Shown here in pieces: positions 11,952 to 20,305 of a stretch of 20,422 bases of DNA. The stretch comes from a virus. Position numbers and translations under genes: made by a program. Location of the stretch: positions 1 through 20,422 of IMG/VR virus record IMGVR_UViG_3300030103_001103. One strand, given 5' to 3'. The notes beneath the pieces were generated by a model. It did not search any database and was not told where the DNA came from. It saw nothing but the letters and a program-made list of their open reading frames with translations. Every line of letters begins with the position of its first letter. The first letter of the stretch is position 1.

Positions 11952-12824
11952 CTATTCTATAATTTTATATCCTGTAAAAAAATTTCTATAAATAGTTGCG
12001 TGTCCGTCCATTATAAATGTGCCGCTATCATTAGTAGGTGCTAATACATAAGGCTCAATATAATCAGATGCAGAAAGATTTAATGTGACATTAGTATTTG
12101 AACTATAATTATAAAATCGTTTATTTCCTCCAGATTCTTTTTGCCATTCTGCCTCACTTACTACTGAGCCGTTTTTATAAAATTTTGGTCTAATACCATT
12201 TAAGTTACCATTTGAATCATACAAAAAAACTTGTAGTGTAAAATTATATTTACCACCTTGTCCTGATGGTACAACAAATTTGTAATTAGAATTATCATAA
12301 GCTGAACCACTATCATAAACTTCTGTGTTTATTTGTAATTTAGTAGATGTGTCGTGACTTATAGTTTGATCTGCATTTGCATAAGCAAAAAAATTTGGTG
12401 TATTAGTTCCACCAACTAAAGATACATCTACTCTTTTTAAAACTCCAGCATCAGAGATTAAAAGTTCATCTGTTGATGCTACACCTGATGCTAATTCTGT
12501 TTGACCTGTAATTACATCAGCAGTTAATTGAGAACTGCCTACACTACCAGCTGAGGGTGCATTTGTTTGACCTACAATGTTTAAATAATGAACTTCTACA
12601 ATATCAGATGAAACTAAAGTGCCACCTAAAGTTAAAGTTTTGTTTCCTGTGCCACCTACTGAATAAGTTGTGCTATCTTGTTTTACAAAATTAACAAAAA
12701 CTACAATATCGTTTTCTGATGCGATATCATGGGTAAGGGTTACAGTCGTACCCGTTGTAGAGGTAAAACGATCTAATAAACCACTTGAAAATGTTGCTTG
12801 AGGAGGTACACCAATATAACTCAA
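11952..12824 (-). CDS. Tail fibre/adhesin with attachment domain and C1q-like end
   Basis: This 290-residue protein starts with TTG at 12824 behind a strong AGGAGG. Residues 1-95 form the common phage fibre N-terminal domain (MSYIGVPPQA, a Thr-rich strand TGTTVTLTHD, IVVFVNFVKQDSTTYSVGG, DIVEVHYLNIVG). A linker of about 50 residues follows. Residues about 145-290 form a C1q-like sandwich (KYNFTLQVFLYDSNG, KFYKNGSVVSE, IEPYVLAPTNDSGTF, HATIYRNFFTGYKI). The N-terminal domain probably docks to the tail tip, and the C-terminus contacts the host. Confidence 0.75.
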   Translation of the reverse strand: MSYIGVPPQATFSSGLLDRFTSTTGTTVTLTHDIASENDIVVFVNFVKQDSTTYSVGGTGNKTLTLGGTLVSSDIVEVHYLNIVGQTNAPSAGSVGSSQLTADVITGQTELASGVASTDELLISDAGVLKRVDVSLVGGTNTPNFFAYANADQTISHDTSTKLQINTEVYDSGSAYDNSNYKFVVPSGQGGKYNFTLQVFLYDSNGNLNGIRPKFYKNGSVVSEAEWQKESGGNKRFYNYSSNTNVTLNLSASDYIEPYVLAPTNDSGTFIMDGHATIYRNFFTGYKIIE

Positions 12825-12834
12825 TCTTTACCTC

Positions 12835-13185
12835 CTATGTTATCTCTAATATACTTAGTGTTGCATCAATCTTAGCCGCAACTGAACAATCTATTTTTAA
12901 AACGTCAGTAGCTTGCATTACATACTTACCACCCGATAATAATTCCAAACTCGAACCAGCTGGAATCGACACATCTTTAGCTAATAATACTGTTTCGTTT
13001 GTTTCTGTGTCTGATGTATCTGAAACTAATTGAACATCAGCAGTTACGCCAGTTGTGTGAATATTACAAAGTGTTAATCCAATAACGATAGTTTGTGTCG
13101 AACTTGGACAAGTGTATAGGGTCAGAGGCGTTCCCGCACTAGCTGGCATAGCCCCGTTTGTTTTTAATTTAAAATTGTTTGCCAA
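12835..13185 (-). CDS. Small structural beta-sandwich protein of the tail region
   Basis: This 116-residue protein starts with TTG at 13185, behind AGGGGGAAACA. It is all-beta: TPLTLYTCPSSTQTIVIGLT, CNIHTTGVTADVQLVSD, VSIPAGSSLELLSGGKYVMQ, and DVLKIDCSVAAKIDATLSIL. This is the pattern of small phage tail or virion decoration proteins. It lies between the tail-tip genes and the fibres, so it may decorate the tip or link fibres to it. No precise family is claimed. Confidence 0.65.
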   Translation of the reverse strand: MANNFKLKTNGAMPASAGTPLTLYTCPSSTQTIVIGLTLCNIHTTGVTADVQLVSDTSDTETNETVLLAKDVSIPAGSSLELLSGGKYVMQATDVLKIDCSVAAKIDATLSILEIT

Positions 13186-13195
13186 TGTTTCCCCC

Positions 13196-13510
13196 TTATC
13201 CTAAAGCAATACTAAGAGCCGCCGCCTGTGGGTCTGTTTCTGAAATAGTCCCTGTTACTGATGCCGTACTCGTTATTGCATTTGTTGAAATATTAATACT
13301 AAATAATTCTATGTTATCTGTTCCGTCATTAATTTTAATTTTTAAAAAACCTGATGTTCCTGTATCTACCCAAATTGTTCCAGCAGTCACAGAGCCGGGT
13401 GCAGAACTACCGCTATGAGAAGAATTTAAAGCTGATAAGATATTATTTAACTCAGTCCTAAAAGCAGAAAAACCCTGATTCGCCAAACTTGTATCACTCA
13501 CTTGTGCCAT
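13196..13510 (-). CDS. Small tail or fibre structural protein
   Basis: This 104-residue protein has a helical start (SLANQGFSAFRTELNNILSA) and a Gly/Ser turn (SSHSGSSAPGSVTAGTIWVD). A strand part (GFLKIKINDGTDNIELFSIN) and a Ser/Thr-rich end follow. The ANQ...FR.eLN..L.AL followed by a GTIWVDT strand is a common N-terminal module of phage fibre and baseplate proteins. It is directly downstream of the gpJ-like gene. It probably helps attach fibres to the tail tip. Confidence 0.65.
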   Translation of the reverse strand: MAQVSDTSLANQGFSAFRTELNNILSALNSSHSGSSAPGSVTAGTIWVDTGTSGFLKIKINDGTDNIELFSINISTNAITSTASVTGTISETDPQAAALSIALG

Positions 13511-13533
13511 AATAAATCTATATCCTTTCTTGT

Positions 13534-16500
13534 TTAACTTTGCAACCCGAAACCTTTAGCAATATAATCAAAAGTTCTATCTACAGCCGCACCGCTAGAA
13601 TTTACAAAAGCAATACTGAAACCATTAACCGATTTTGAACTAATTGTAAACGTATCTCCACTAGCCATATTTTGAGCCGCTATACCTAGTGCTGGCACTT
13701 CAAAAAATGGATTTGTAAATGTAATTGTTTTTGAGCCTGATGATGTTGCTAAATTACTTTCTGCAAAAGTTCTTTCTTCAATATTTAATTTAATAGCAAT
13801 AGATTTTACATTACTAGAGGTTTGGTCATCATCATTAGTAAGTTTCAATCTAAATTTAGCAAACTTAAATTTAAAAGTTGCGGATTGAGTTATATCTCCA
13901 AAAGATGTGCAATCTGCTAGTGAGGTAGTTGATGTTGCTATTTGAACTCTGTGGAAAGCGTGTAATTGCTCAGTCCCGTCGAAGGGCGCACGGGCGCTGT
14001 CAAAAAATAATGCACCACGACCCGAATCAAACAAATCATAAGGGTTTTCTGCATCAAGAGTAATACTTGGTACTACATCGCCATCATATATTTGTGATAA
14101 TGATAATGAATTAGAAAAATTGTAAAATCCTTTTGCGTCTCTGTTTTTATTGTTAAAATTTGGATTTGAGGTTGAATCTGTTCCACCTAACTCAAAATCT
14201 CCCGTTGGGCTGTCAAAATTTCCAACAGTATCATCAAAATTAGTAACTGTATCAAGTGTTATAACAGTGTCCCCAGATGGGTCTATTTTTACAGCTAATG
14301 GTAAAGTTCCGTCCATTTGATCTAAACCAGTAAATATATTTGGTGTTTCTGTAAAATTAGCTACTGTTTTATATGCTTGTATGCCTGATATATTAGTAGC
14401 GATGATCGTTTCCGTTGCAGAACTATTAGAATTTTTATCTACTGCTTTTATAAGATAGCTACCCACTCTGGCTGGAACGATTGCAGAGTCGCATTTTCTT
14501 CTTGGACATCTAACTAAATTTGTTGAGTTAATCCATTTAGCACCAGTAAGCACATCTTGAAATCTAATGTCATAATAAGAAATATCTAAATCGCTGTTTT
14601 TACTAGGTGGAGTCCAAGTTAATTTCATTTGGTGTTGTCCATGCATTTCAACAGCAAAGTCTTCCACATTTGAGGGAACATCAACGCCTCCCACAATCTT
14701 TCGAGTTGCTGACACAAATGTCGATTTAGCATTGATAGTATTGACAGCCCTAACTCGAATCTGGTAGGTCGCCTCATCTATTACATTAAGGTGTTGATAG
14801 CTTAGTATTTTACCAGTTGCTATTTCTCTAAACGAATCACTCACAGCGTTTCCGTCAGGGTCTAAAGTTTGTTTGATTTGTACCTCATAATTTTCAACAA
14901 ATTTGTCAGGCGAAACTCCCACTGTTATCAATAATCTTGTTATTACGATACCATCTGCATATTCAATTAGTTCGTCATCTAAAGTAACACTAGCTGGTGG
15001 TTGAACACTAAAAGGATTAGGCAAGGTCGTATCTGGTATAGTTGCGGGTGCAACTTGAGTACCAAAAGCGTAGTATGAGTCTTGATGCTCGCTAAGTTGT
15101 AAAGTGACTGTATGATCTGTGTTTATAGTCATTCCTTGAATACGGAAAGGTTTAGCCGAGAAAGATGGCGTGGCGTGAGTAATATTAACGATATCCCCGA
15201 TAGCTAAATCTAAGGCAGTTCCGTCACATTTTAAAGACACATCAAGGCTTGATCTTGACCTACGCAGTATAATCTCTGCAAGTTCTTGGGCCTGATGCTG
15301 ATTTACGATCATCGGAAAATCAAATTTAGACTCAAGTAATATCCCACCATCTGCCGCTTTCATAACGCTGTGTGTATCTGCACTGGCAAGTCCTGTTTCA
15401 TCTACTGGTGGAAACTGGGCCGTATCTGATTGATAAGATTTATTTGGATTTGTAAAATTTACAATAACACGATTAAAACGAGAGTTTTTGTTTTTACTAG
15501 CCACATTTATGCCACCTATTATATTATCCTCTGTTAATGTGATACTAGCACTACCAGTTGTTTCAACTAATACTTTGTATTTTCCAGCAGTAAAATTTAG
15601 ATATGATCGAGTGCCTTTTACAAAATCTGAAACTAGATCAATAGCTTTTCTTGATGTATCTACGACTGGGTGGCTATCTAATAAATCAATCTGACTTGCA
15701 CCACTAAAAGGTGTTATGTTTGCATCTACTACATCGCCAGCCGTTTGCCAGTCTGCAAAGTTACTGTCAAAATAACTATCTGCGATACCCATACCAAATC
15801 TTTCGTTTCTTAAATAATCTAACATTTGGTAAATGCCGTTATCTGAATACTCCCAAGTTGTGCTATCGTTTTGTCTGTGTGAACCACTGCCACCCGTTTT
15901 TGTGCCGTCAAGATTTGGATTGTAAACTTTTCTACCTTTAACTATTGCAGTAACATTTGGTAAAGAACCAAAAGCATCTGAGTTCCATTTGAATTTAAGT
16001 GCTATGTACGCAAGCCCACGCAGACGATGGTTTGACGTCCATGAGGACAATTCTGATAACAAAGTTGATGCTGATTGCGAATCAGTTCCGTAGTGTGGTT
16101 CAACAGTAATTAAACTTTCAGCACTAGAATCAGCGTCAGGTGCTTTAAAATAATTTGCGTCAGAACTAGCAACAGTTCTTTGAGTGTTGTCTGATAAGTC
16201 TCCACTGAAAGTAACCTCATTGTCATTAACCAGTATTTTAGTTATGTCATCTATCTCGCCCTCTGAAACTATTATTGCCATATACAAAAATTCGTTGTCA
16301 GTTCCAGAAGTCTCTACAAAGACCACATTTCCGCCTACTTGTCTTGTTCCGTAAACTATTGGTATATGTGCATTTGCACTGATTTTATTTACTAATACAC
16401 CTCTTGCATTCAAGTCTGGCTGGTTTCCTCCAAAATCAGGTATCTCAGGAATAGGATTTATCCAGCTAATTACATCTACAACAAGATCAACAACAAAATC

Positions 16501-16557
16501 TACAACGTCTGTTACTGTATCAACTATATCCTCTATAATTCCACCCGGGTCACACAT
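13534..16557 (-). CDS. Tail-tip protein, gpJ-like host specificity factor
   Basis: The protein has 1007 residues. The N-terminus has an amphipathic, hydrophobic stretch (VDFVVDLVVDVISWINPIPE, about 18-40) and then VNKISANAHIPIVYGTRQVG, the entry to the tip domain. About residues 60-500 are the body (segments such as DLVSDFVKGTRSYLNFTAGK and QELAEIILRRSRSSLDVSLK are typical of gpJ-type tip proteins). Two fibronectin-III-type units follow (about 520-620, with TYQIRVRAVNTINAKSTFVS, and about 630-720, with QHQMKLTWTPP). A C-terminal beta domain (TITFTNPFFEVPALGIAAQN ... DYIAKGFG) resembles the H-type lectin-like ends of such proteins. It forms the central spike and contacts the host receptor. GGAGG precedes the ATG, which lies inside the GNAT gene's 3' end. 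Confidence 0.85.
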   Translation of the reverse strand: MCDPGGIIEDIVDTVTDVVDFVVDLVVDVISWINPIPEIPDFGGNQPDLNARGVLVNKISANAHIPIVYGTRQVGGNVVFVETSGTDNEFLYMAIIVSEGEIDDITKILVNDNEVTFSGDLSDNTQRTVASSDANYFKAPDADSSAESLITVEPHYGTDSQSASTLLSELSSWTSNHRLRGLAYIALKFKWNSDAFGSLPNVTAIVKGRKVYNPNLDGTKTGGSGSHRQNDSTTWEYSDNGIYQMLDYLRNERFGMGIADSYFDSNFADWQTAGDVVDANITPFSGASQIDLLDSHPVVDTSRKAIDLVSDFVKGTRSYLNFTAGKYKVLVETTGSASITLTEDNIIGGINVASKNKNSRFNRVIVNFTNPNKSYQSDTAQFPPVDETGLASADTHSVMKAADGGILLESKFDFPMIVNQHQAQELAEIILRRSRSSLDVSLKCDGTALDLAIGDIVNITHATPSFSAKPFRIQGMTINTDHTVTLQLSEHQDSYYAFGTQVAPATIPDTTLPNPFSVQPPASVTLDDELIEYADGIVITRLLITVGVSPDKFVENYEVQIKQTLDPDGNAVSDSFREIATGKILSYQHLNVIDEATYQIRVRAVNTINAKSTFVSATRKIVGGVDVPSNVEDFAVEMHGQHQMKLTWTPPSKNSDLDISYYDIRFQDVLTGAKWINSTNLVRCPRRKCDSAIVPARVGSYLIKAVDKNSNSSATETIIATNISGIQAYKTVANFTETPNIFTGLDQMDGTLPLAVKIDPSGDTVITLDTVTNFDDTVGNFDSPTGDFELGGTDSTSNPNFNNKNRDAKGFYNFSNSLSLSQIYDGDVVPSITLDAENPYDLFDSGRGALFFDSARAPFDGTEQLHAFHRVQIATSTTSLADCTSFGDITQSATFKFKFAKFRLKLTNDDDQTSSNVKSIAIKLNIEERTFAESNLATSSGSKTITFTNPFFEVPALGIAAQNMASGDTFTISSKSVNGFSIAFVNSSGAAVDRTFDYIAKGFGLQS

Positions 16558-16996
16558 CTGAGTACCTCCATAATCCGCCTAATTTTTCAAAGCCATATCT
16601 ATCTAGTAATTTATCTGCCATCAATCTAGTTGATATTGTTAAATGAATATGTCTTCCTTTTGCCTGATTTTTAATTATATCCATAGTTTGATTAAATAAT
16701 TTAAATGATCGATATTCTTTTAATATATAAATTACTTGAACTGATAGTAACTGTTCTTTAGACCAAAGATATTCGTTAAATACAAAAATTGTTATTCCAA
16801 CTATTTTATTTTTATCTAAATCTTTGATTAAAATTATTTTTCCTTTTTGTAAAAACATCATCAAAGTTTGTTTCATCTTTGCTCTGTGTATGTGAGGATA
16901 ATCTAATGCTGGGGCCTCTTTTTCAAACTCATTTAATATTTCAAATATTTCGTCCATGTTTTTGTTTGATGCCTCGTAAAAATGAAAACTAGACAT
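16550..16996 (-). CDS. GNAT-like acetyltransferase in the tail-tip operon
   Basis: The 148-residue protein has the GNAT alternation. Helices near 13-52 (MDEIFEILNEF, AKMKQTLMMFLQKG) are followed by strands KIILIKD and VGITIFVFN, then the central strand LLSVQVIYILKEYRSFKLFN (about 83-102). That strand stands where the acetyl-CoA motif lies, but the usual R-x-x-G-x-G/A is degenerate. IHLTISTRLMADKLLDRYGF (117-136) and EKLGGLWRYS form the end and are typical of phage GNATs. It would transfer an acyl group to an unknown target. In gene transfer agents and related phages this slot holds an NlpC/P60 peptidase gene. It overlaps the hub gene as TAATG and the gpJ gene by 8 bases. Confidence 0.7.
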   Translation of the reverse strand: MSSFHFYEASNKNMDEIFEILNEFEKEAPALDYPHIHRAKMKQTLMMFLQKGKIILIKDLDKNKIVGITIFVFNEYLWSKEQLLSVQVIYILKEYRSFKLFNQTMDIIKNQAKGRHIHLTISTRLMADKLLDRYGFEKLGGLWRYSDV

Positions 16997-17562
16997 TAAT
17001 CTCTACCCCATTTTATATCTCTCACAGTCAAAGCGGCAAACTCCATACCTTTATCTCCACTAAAAAATCTTTGTTGCGAATTGTCTGTTGTAACTCTACC
17101 ACTTGTTTTTTCAAAGTTTCCCCAATGTGAAGTTAAATTTAAAACTAAATTAGCAGTGCTTGTAGTATCAGATATTCTGTATTCATCGATTGTTCCAAAA
17201 AATAATAAAAAAGGGTCAGCAATAAGAGCATTGTTTGCATCTAAAAAACCTCTGTAAATATAAACCTCTTTGTTAATAATGTTTTCTGATAAAGCTATTG
17301 ATATATATGTTTGATCGACTCCAGAAAGTGTAAGCTGTAAACTATTTTTTGTTGGTTTGTTTGTTTCATTGATACCAGTAATATTTTTTAAATGTCCGTT
17401 TGTAAGATAAGTTCTTGATGAACCCGATACACTTGATGTTATATCAAAAGGTGCGTTAGTTAAATAGACTGGTGTACCAAATTCTATTTCGACTAATAAT
17501 ACTGGGTCAATGACCCCTGTTGCTAGTTCTGTTTTTATGGAACTGGTTAATCCTCTTGCCAT
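16996..17562 (-). CDS. Tail hub protein (DUF2163-like position)
   Basis: The 188-residue protein begins with a short helix (GLTSSIKTELATG), then strands VDPVLLVEIEF-like and YLTNAPFDIT. It continues with SLQLTLSGVDQTYISIALSE, EVYIYRGFLDANNALIADPF and LLFFGTIDEYRISD, all typical of the beta-rich hub proteins that follow the distal tail gene. The end GRVTTDNSQQRFFSGDKGMEF and DIKWGRD looks strongly ordered. In the gene transfer agent this position holds the DUF2163 hub that caps the tube and holds the spike. I infer the same job by order and pattern. Overlaps on both sides are TAATG. Confidence 0.7.
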   Translation of the reverse strand: MARGLTSSIKTELATGVIDPVLLVEIEFGTPVYLTNAPFDITSSVSGSSRTYLTNGHLKNITGINETNKPTKNSLQLTLSGVDQTYISIALSENIINKEVYIYRGFLDANNALIADPFLLFFGTIDEYRISDTTSTANLVLNLTSHWGNFEKTSGRVTTDNSQQRFFSGDKGMEFAALTVRDIKWGRD

Positions 17563-18170
17563 TATAAACTCTCAATAACATCAAACTCAAAATTAAAAAG
17601 TAAGTTACCATCTTTATCATTTGCTCTTGTTTCAAACTCTTGCATATCACTATTTAAATGAACTGTTGCTGGCACAGATTTATAAGTTACTGAACTGTTA
17701 TCAGCTAATGCAGTTCTAAGTGGTGGTTCTATGGTAACAGTTGCGGCGTTACTTGAAGATGTAACATCTGCAACCACCATATATAATTTATCATGTGCAA
17801 ATTTGATTAGGTCTCCCGCTTTAAGACGACCAGCACCATCGCCAGCAAAAGCATCAATATTTATAGTTGTATCTCCAGCAGAGTGAGAACCATTTACTAA
17901 TAAAGTTCCTGTTTCGTTACCTTGACTATCAAAAGTAGTCGGTAAAGTTATTGTAAAATTTTCCTTACGACTTCTTTGTTTTATTATAAAAGCCATTATT
18001 GGGGCAAAGTCTGATCTAGTCATAGTAGGATATGATAAGGTAAAACTAAATCTTTGGCCTTGAACTTGTCTCCTAAATGTTTTGCCACTATCAGTTTCAC
18101 TAAATAAAGTTTTTTGATTTGATTTAAAATTAATTGCGTTGAACGCTGTATCAGGTAAAGAACCACTCAT
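17562..18170 (-). CDS. Distal tail protein (DUF2460-like position)
   Basis: This 202-residue protein is all-beta: LPDTAFNAINFKSNQKTLFS, then FRRQVQGQRFSFTLSYPTMT, RSDFAPIMAFIIKQRSRKEN and FTITLPTTF. A long inserted beta region (about 85-165, LKAGDLIKFAHDKLYMVVAD) and a last strand (NLLFNFEFDVIESL) complete it. The pattern 'distorted tail-tube-like fold with QRF/W...l.yp.mt...f.pi.afi..q.G/S.' is that of distal tail proteins, and its place directly after the tape measure agrees. It joins the tube to the tip hub. Its start overlaps the tape measure stop as ATGA. Confidence 0.7.
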   Translation of the reverse strand: MSGSLPDTAFNAINFKSNQKTLFSETDSGKTFRRQVQGQRFSFTLSYPTMTRSDFAPIMAFIIKQRSRKENFTITLPTTFDSQGNETGTLLVNGSHSAGDTTINIDAFAGDGAGRLKAGDLIKFAHDKLYMVVADVTSSSNAATVTIEPPLRTALADNSSVTYKSVPATVHLNSDMQEFETRANDKDGNLLFNFEFDVIESL

Positions 18171-20131
18171 ATCAATGCCGCCTTACCTTTTTCATTAACA
18201 GCACTGTTAATCATATTTACAATAACACCTCTGCTATTAACTAATAACTCATTAAAACCTCTTGCATCAACAGTATTTATATTAAAGTTTACTGTTACTG
18301 GTTTTGACATACCAAGTTGATTGTTCGGTACTATTGTTCCAGCTTGGTCAGGTACAAACAACTCTGGCCCTTTTTCTCCTACTATTGATGGCTGGCCCAT
18401 AGGTGGTCGTCCACCTTTTTCAAAACCTTTTATTTTATTTACCATACCCATACCAAAAGCTATTGCACCTCCAACAGCCGCAATATTAAATGGGAAAGGA
18501 ATAGATGCAAAAGTTCTTAATGCACCCTCATAAACACTAATTAACGCTTTTTTTATTGCGTCCATTTTAAACATAGCCATAGCTTTATTGACTGCGGCTT
18601 GAACTGCTTTTCCTATTAATGCCTCAATGATTGCTCTTTTAACTACATCAGCAAACTTTTTCATATTAAGTTCGCCTGTAACTACAAAATCAGTCAATGT
18701 TTGTTTTAATGAATCAAATGCAGTTTTTCCAGCTTTAACAAATCCATCTATAGTATCTTTGTTCATAGCCTCCATAAAACCCTCTTTAAATTTACCAAAA
18801 CTTTCTGTTAGAAAACCTACTGATTCTGCTTGATCATCTAGTCCAAATGTAATTTCTTGCAAAGGAACTGACATCAATGCCTCTCTTATGCTTTCAATCA
18901 TTCCCTCTAATCTTACAAATTCAGCACTATTCTCTCCAACCTCAATTTGCATTTTTTTCAAAGCATCTATTGTTCTATGAGCCTCATCTTGCATTCTTCT
19001 AAATTTACTATGTGCAGTAAAATCTTTTTCATCAAGTAATCCTATTTGTTCGTTTAGTAGTTCAACTTCAGACGCAAAATCCTCTATTGTTTTAGGTTTT
19101 TCAAATTTTGCTAATAGTTTGTCTAAAGCCCCTGTGTAGTCTGCTAAAAGAACAGCACCAGCGGCTATCAAACCAGCAAGGTTTTTCATAGATTTTTTAT
19201 TAAACGCCATCATAGCGACACCAGCTTTTTTAATTGCAACTGTTAATCCTATGAATGCTTTTGTCATACCAAAGACAATAGTAGCTAAAGCAACTTTTTT
19301 AATAAGTTCCATGTTTTCGTGCATAAATCTAAAAGCATCTGCCGCAAAAGTGACAGCATTTGCTAAACCTTTACCAACAGATTCTGCTATATCTAAAATC
19401 AACCCCTCGTTAGCGGCTAACGCCTCATCTAATGCACCAAACTCTTTTTTAAGTGCAACAAAAAATTGTTCTGCAACTGTTTTTTGAAAATTAAAGAACT
19501 TATCTCCTATCATTGATAAAGTTCCCTCTAAAGTATTTGCAAGATCATCAGTAGCACCAGCAAACTCTCCATCTTTACCAAATACTCTAAACAAAGCCTC
19601 TCTTGTTTGTTCAACTGAAACTGTTGCACCAGCACTAAATCCTAACATGGATTTGACACCTTTTTCTCTAAATAAATCAGCACTTGAAATACCAGCAGAT
19701 AATGACCTTTGTATTTGCTCTGCCGTTGTTCTAAAATCTAATCCTGTAACTGCCGCTACGTTACCAGTAAGTTCTAATACTTTTGAAAGTTCGTTTGCAT
19801 CTTTACTAACAACAGCAAGAACACCAGCACCCGATTGAATTTCTCCAAGAGAGAAAGGTACTTTACTAGCAAACTTAGCCATAGCGTCAAAGGCTCTTGA
19901 ACCCTCTTCAACACTTCCAAATAAAAATTTTAATCTAACTTGAAGTGATTCGACTGATTTACCTACATCAACAAAACCTTTTATAGCAACACCAGCACCT
20001 AAACCAATTAGTGCATTTTTTAAATTTAATACTGAACTTTTTACACCATCAACCCCTTTAGTTGCGGATTGCATCGCTTGTCTTGTTTTGTCTTTTGCGA
20101 CTAGATCAATATTTACTTTTTTTGTTGCCAT
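18167..20131 (-). CDS. Tail tape measure protein
   Basis: The 654-residue protein sets tail length. It has a polar Lys-rich start (ATKKVNIDLVAKDKTRQAMQ), then a long helical region. Hydrophobic segments lie near 275-315 (KKVALATIVFGMTKAFIGLT) and 545-570 (FPFNIAAVGGAIAFGMGMV), with a shorter one near 330. The C-terminal signature GEKGPELFVPDQAGTIVPN lies near 581-599. The N-terminal 200 residues contain VPFSLGEIQSGAGVLAVVSK and DLFREKGVKSMLGF, seen in siphophage tape measures. At about 0.15 nm per residue, the length predicts a tail near 100 nm. I see no lysozyme or peptidase domain. It is the first gene after the frameshifted chaperone and starts right after its TAG. Confidence 0.93.
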   Translation of the reverse strand: MATKKVNIDLVAKDKTRQAMQSATKGVDGVKSSVLNLKNALIGLGAGVAIKGFVDVGKSVESLQVRLKFLFGSVEEGSRAFDAMAKFASKVPFSLGEIQSGAGVLAVVSKDANELSKVLELTGNVAAVTGLDFRTTAEQIQRSLSAGISSADLFREKGVKSMLGFSAGATVSVEQTREALFRVFGKDGEFAGATDDLANTLEGTLSMIGDKFFNFQKTVAEQFFVALKKEFGALDEALAANEGLILDIAESVGKGLANAVTFAADAFRFMHENMELIKKVALATIVFGMTKAFIGLTVAIKKAGVAMMAFNKKSMKNLAGLIAAGAVLLADYTGALDKLLAKFEKPKTIEDFASEVELLNEQIGLLDEKDFTAHSKFRRMQDEAHRTIDALKKMQIEVGENSAEFVRLEGMIESIREALMSVPLQEITFGLDDQAESVGFLTESFGKFKEGFMEAMNKDTIDGFVKAGKTAFDSLKQTLTDFVVTGELNMKKFADVVKRAIIEALIGKAVQAAVNKAMAMFKMDAIKKALISVYEGALRTFASIPFPFNIAAVGGAIAFGMGMVNKIKGFEKGGRPPMGQPSIVGEKGPELFVPDQAGTIVPNNQLGMSKPVTVNFNINTVDARGFNELLVNSRGVIVNMINSAVNEKGKAALI

Positions 20132-20305
20132 CTATTTTTTCATTCTTGCAATACGTTCTTGCCTTTCTTTTTCTTCTCTTTGAAGATCGAAATATGCAAG
20201 CCACATATTAAACTCATCAACTGGCATTTGCAAGATTTCAGATGCAGTCTTACTTAGTTTTTCAGCTAAGGCAAATATATTGTGTAGTTCTGGATTATTT
20301 TTTAG
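20132..20305 (-). CDS. Frameshift extension of the tail assembly chaperone (gpT-like)
   Basis: In the -1 frame, 57 residues run from CTA at 20305 to TAG at 20132-20134, directly against the tape measure ATG. They contain FALAEKLSKTASEILQMP and VDEFNMWLAYFDLQREEKER, a helical, charged domain like the T part of lambda gpGT. This frame has a stop at 20312-20314 and no suitable start, so it cannot be made alone in full; it must be read through the slip site at 20305-20311. The fusion (G then T) would bind the tape measure and tail tube subunits and help assembly without entering the virion. Confidence 0.85.
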   Translation of the reverse strand, partial: LKNNPELHNIFALAEKLSKTASEILQMPVDEFNMWLAYFDLQREEKERQERIARMKK

